From the NCBI GenBank assembly GCA_010365205.1, contig JAAFGU010000071.1:1-9780 (forward strand): 9,780 bases of DNA, read 5' to 3'. The notes beneath the pieces were generated by a model. It saw only the letters and a list, made by a program, of their open reading frames with translations, did no database searches and was not told the origin of the DNA. This DNA is from Aromatoleum sp. Lineage in GTDB: Bacteria > Pseudomonadota > Gammaproteobacteria > Burkholderiales > Casimicrobiaceae. The first letter of the stretch is position 1. Every line of letters starts with the position of its first letter. The translations under genes and the position numbers were made by a program. Positions 7,412 to 9,780 of this stretch are shown here, in pieces.

Positions 7412-8961
7412 GCCGTCAGGCCGAAGAAGTCGCGGATCCGGCGCAGCATTTCCTCGGCCCGACCGGTGGTCTGCCGCGCGCGCGCTTCGGCGCTCGCCGC
7501 CTGCAGCGTGGCGTCGTTGGCGGCTTGACGCGCCGCAAGTACCTTCGACAGCGCGTCGGCGAGTTCCGGCCGCGCATGCAGAATGGCGTCGAACGCCGGT
7601 TTGTCCAGGCGATAGCACAGCACGTCGCCGTCCGCGATGACGGTGGCGGTGCGCGCCTGCCCGGTCAGCAGTCCCATTTCGCCGAAGCACGCCGGGGCCT
7701 CCAGCACGGCCAACTTCGTGCGTTGACCCTTCTTTGCCCCAGCGTGCTCGTCCTCGCGATAGATGACGACACGACCCTGCGCGAGCACATACAGCGACTC
7801 GGCGGTTTCGCCCTGCTGCGAGACGACGTCGTGGCCCACGAACGGAGAGCTGGCGAGCTCGGACGCCAGCGCCCGGCGCTCGCCGCCGGTCAGCGTCTCG
7901 AACAACCCGAGCCCGGAGAGCACCGCCTCGCGCGTGTCCAACTCCTGCGTCCACTTCTGCTCGGCGTCGACCGGTTCCCTGTTCACGATGACGCGGTGAG
8001 GATAGGGAATCTCGAGCCCGTTCCGCGCAAGCGCCGCCGCGACGTGTACGCGGACCTGGGAATCGGTCCATTCGTCGTGCGCGAGCTCGGTCAGCCAGTA
8101 ACGCGCCGCGTAGCGAATCCCACTGTCCTCGAACCCCAGGCACACGACGGTGATCTGGGGCCACGACGCGACGTTGCGGATTTCGGAGCGTCGCAGCGAG
8201 TTCTCGACGGCGGCGATGACGCGGCTGGGCCCGACGCCGTAGACGACGCTGAAATCGACATGACGGCGCCAGGGAATGCGCTGGTCGCCGCGCCGAGCCA
8301 GCACGATGACGCGGTTGGTGATCATCTGCGCATTGGGGATCATCACCGTTTCGCCGGTGTTGGTGGCCACGGCGAGATAACGCCAGCGGATGCTGATTAC
8401 CTGCCCCGAAACGCCCTGCCCCGACGTCCCCTGTCCCGCAGACGCGTCGATGCGAATCCAGTCGCCGATGCGGCAAGTGTTGTCCATCTGCAGCGCGATG
8501 CCGCCCCACAGGTTACCCAGCGTCGCCTGCAACGAAAAACCGATCGCAGCGGTGATGACGGTCGAAGTCGTGATGATGGCCGTCAGGTTCACGCCCGAGG
8601 CGTTCATCCGGTAGAGCCCGTATACGACGAGCATGACCACCAGAAACACCTCGGAGAGAATCCTGGCCGTGCCGAGCTTGCCCAGCGCCGCCTCGAAGGC
8701 GAACATGGAGGCGACGCGGATGAGGCCGAACGCCATCAGCACCAGCGCCAGCTCGCGCAGGACCACGGCCATCGATCCGCCACCGAATCCATCGCCGAAT
8801 CGGGCGAGCAGCACGAGGCCGCCCAGGCCGACAACGACGACCATCACCATGGTGCCCACGGCGTTGCGCAGGTCGCGGCGTAGCCATGCCGTCAGCAGCC
8901 CGAACGCGAGGCCGGCAGCCGCGAAGTAGGCCGCATCGAAAACGAGACTTTGATCGGGCAT
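7408..8961 (-). CDS. MscS-family channel with C-terminal cyclic-nucleotide-binding domain (bCNG-like)
   Basis: The 517-residue inner-membrane protein combines an MscS channel core with a cytoplasmic cyclic-nucleotide-binding domain. Seen: hydrophobic segments at about 6-27, 34-53, 64-89 and 102-117; a pore-like helix about 124-145 followed by FSLQATLGNLWGGIALQ (142-158) and the MscS beta domain (IGDWIRI, then VISIRWRYLAVAT and MIPNAQMITN, 207-216); the C-terminal MscS alpha/beta domain to about 330; the nucleotide-binding domain about 351-465 with a phosphate-binding cassette FGEMGLLTGQARTATV (Glu428, Arg437); and an Ala/Arg-rich, probably helical tail. This matches bCNG channels, reported to open with cAMP and to respond poorly to tension; the ligand here is inferred. 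Start 8961 gives a hydrophobic N-terminus after a modest TGGAAA site; the frame extends to 9174, but that part is an unlikely Arg-rich stretch. A three-unit SGQ repeat sits in the beta domain. Confidence 0.9.
   Translation of the reverse strand: MPDQSLVFDAAYFAAAGLAFGLLTAWLRRDLRNAVGTMVMVVVVGLGGLVLLARFGDGFGGGSMAVVLRELALVLMAFGLIRVASMFAFEAALGKLGTARILSEVFLVVMLVVYGLYRMNASGVNLTAIITTSTVITAAIGFSLQATLGNLWGGIALQMDNTCRIGDWIRIDASAGQGTSGQGVSGQVISIRWRYLAVATNTGETVMIPNAQMITNRVIVLARRGDQRIPWRRHVDFSVVYGVGPSRVIAAVENSLRRSEIRNVASWPQITVVCLGFEDSGIRYAARYWLTELAHDEWTDSQVRVHVAAALARNGLEIPYPHRVIVNREPVDAEQKWTQELDTREAVLSGLGLFETLTGGERRALASELASSPFVGHDVVSQQGETAESLYVLAQGRVVIYREDEHAGAKKGQRTKLAVLEAPACFGEMGLLTGQARTATVIADGDVLCYRLDKPAFDAILHARPELADALSKVLAARQAANDATLQAASAEARARQTTGRAEEMLRRIRDFFGLTA
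8401..8445 (-). repeat. Three-unit 15-bp in-frame tandem repeat (xxSGQ) in the channel gene
   Basis: Three consecutive 15-base units (8401-8415, 8416-8430, 8431-8445) share the pattern CTGYCCCG followed by a variable half. On the coding strand they read ASAGQ, GTSGQ and GVSGQ, residues 173-187 of the channel. The units keep frame and fall between two beta strands of the MscS domain, so they probably form a flexible surface loop. The units have diverged at several bases, so this is a small and not very recent expansion. Confidence 0.75.
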
Positions 8962-9234
8962 TGGTTTCCAGGTCAGTCCGCGCCGGACGCGGTGATAACA
9001 GACGGAGCTTAGCGCGCAATACAGCGCCGAACGCGACGCCCGGAACTTCAAGCGGATCCGTCGGCGCACTTCGCCGGGCTCGCCGCGCCGGCTTCCGCGC
9101 GGAGATGCGAAGCCCATCGCGGCGCCCGGTCCTCCATTCAGCCGGCGCGCCACGCCCACCCAAGCCGCGCGCAATTATAGAATGGGCGACGTCGGTCCGC
9201 ACGGCTTCTCCGCGCGACCGCCCGGAGACCCGCA
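8962..9234. promoter_or_regulatory. Divergent intergenic region with an AT-rich -10-like island
   Basis: This 273-bp spacer separates the divergent channel gene and the thiamine-diphosphate enzyme gene. I see no convincing gene in it: the open frame on the minus strand up to 9174 is a run of Arg, Gly and Pro without a recognisable domain. The only AT-rich island is at 9173-9183. On the minus strand it contains a perfect TATAAT (9179-9174), which could be the -10 of a promoter for the channel gene with a leader of about 200 bases; on the plus strand the same island reads TATAGA (9176-9181) and could serve the right-hand gene with a leader of about 47 bases. No good -35 is visible for either direction. 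Confidence 0.35.
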
Positions 9235-9780
9235 ATGACCCTCATCCCCCGCACGGGCGGCGAGATTCTCGTCGCCAACCTGCTCGCCCAGGGCGCAACC
9301 CACGCGTTCTGCGTTCCCGGTGAAAGTTACCTCGCCGTGCTCGACGCCCTGTACGACGTCCGTGACCGGATCGGACTCTACGTCTGTCGGCACGAAGGCG
9401 GAGCCGCGACCATGGCCGAGGCGTACGGCAAACTGACCGGGCGCCCGGGCATAGCGCTCGTCACGCGCGGGCCCGGAGCGTCGAACGCCGCGATCGGCAT
9501 CCACACGGCGGCCCAGGACTCGACGCCGATGATCGTGTTCGTCGGGCAGGTCGGCGGCGATTTCGTCGACCGTGAGGCGTTCCAGGAGGTCGACTACCGG
9601 CGGATGTACGGCGGCGTCGCCAAATGGGCGGCGCAGATCGACCGTGCCGATCGCATTCCCGAGTACGTGGCGCACGCCTATCGCATCGCGATGTCCGGGC
9701 GGCCAGGTCCGGTCGTGCTGGCGCTGCCGGAGGACATGCTTACCTCCCGCGCGGCATGCGCGGATACCGCACGCGTGGAA
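9235..9780 (+). CDS. Thiamine-diphosphate-dependent enzyme, acetolactate synthase-like (3'-partial)
   Basis: The first 182 codons of a protein of the acetolactate synthase/pyruvate oxidase/benzoylformate decarboxylase superfamily, which uses thiamine diphosphate to make or break bonds next to a 2-keto group. Seen: the N-terminal pyrimidine-binding domain, opening TGGEILVANLLAQGATHAFCVPGE (7-30 region), with the conserved catalytic Glu54 in CRHEGGAATMAEAYG, followed by TRGPGASNAAIGIHTA and DSTPMIVFVGQV, and GRPGPVVLALPEDM near the visible end. The start ATG has a clear GGAGA ribosome-binding site (9224-9228) six bases upstream. The window ends before the middle and C-terminal domains, so substrate and whether it is catabolic or an IlvB-type synthase cannot be decided; the FAD-related and GDG/NN metal-binding motifs would lie outside. 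The VPGES opening is typical of many ilvB-like paralogues of unknown substrate in proteobacteria. No ilvN is visible. Confidence 0.88.
   Translation, partial: MTLIPRTGGEILVANLLAQGATHAFCVPGESYLAVLDALYDVRDRIGLYVCRHEGGAATMAEAYGKLTGRPGIALVTRGPGASNAAIGIHTAAQDSTPMIVFVGQVGGDFVDREAFQEVDYRRMYGGVAKWAAQIDRADRIPEYVAHAYRIAMSGRPGPVVLALPEDMLTSRAACADTARVE

Noticed and set aside
6839..8509. A 556-codon open frame on the minus strand across prmB and the channel gene
   Set aside because: It is out of frame with the channel protein, Arg/Gly-rich, and crosses the end of prmB; it is a composition artefact.
7339..8883. A 514-codon open frame on the plus strand opposite the channel gene
   Set aside because: The minus strand encodes a coherent MscS plus nucleotide-binding protein here; the opposite frame is low-complexity Arg/Ala/Asp/His sequence and begins inside prmB.
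8962..9174. A 71-residue N-terminal extension of the channel protein
   Set aside because: It is Arg/Gly-rich and lacks hydrophobic or signal-like character. If the TATAAT at 9179-9174 is a real -10, the ATG at 9174 would lie upstream of the transcript start.

Overview
The window is a dense, GC-rich chromosomal stretch of core metabolism and cell-biology genes. I see no mobile element, RNA gene, CRISPR array or defence island. Gene types and motifs (GlnD, a solitary type-1A-like deformylase, PilU, dapE followed by prmB, an MscS/cyclic-nucleotide fusion channel) suggest a proteobacterium. A betaproteobacterium is most likely, judging by family resemblance from memory and not by a search.

Layout, left to right. 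(1) glnD, the PII uridylyltransferase/uridylyl-removing enzyme, on +, lacking its extreme N-terminus at the window edge. (2) A convergent two-gene unit on -: an S-methyl-5'-thioinosine phosphorylase-like enzyme followed by a peptide deformylase, joined by an ATGA stop/start overlap. (3) A 201-bp divergent spacer with a candidate promoter and a small palindrome. (4) pilU, a type IV pilus retraction ATPase, on +. (5) dapE and prmB on +, five bases apart: lysine/peptidoglycan precursor synthesis and ribosomal protein uL3 glutamine methylation. (6) A gene on - for an MscS-type channel with a C-terminal cyclic-nucleotide-binding domain, whose stop codon shares the palindrome CTAG with the prmB stop. 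(7) A 273-bp divergent spacer with an AT-rich island. (8) The first 182 codons of a thiamine-pyrophosphate-dependent enzyme of the acetolactate synthase superfamily on +, cut by the window end.

Most genes are not obviously linked in one pathway. The exceptions are dapE-prmB (close spacing) and the phosphorylase-deformylase pair (translational overlap). The most interesting protein is the channel fusion, which looks like a bacterial cyclic-nucleotide-gated (bCNG) member of the MscS superfamily and carries a three-unit SGQ repeat in its cytoplasmic beta domain. I found no convincing evidence for a previously undescribed system; the findings are second-look items in an otherwise ordinary region.
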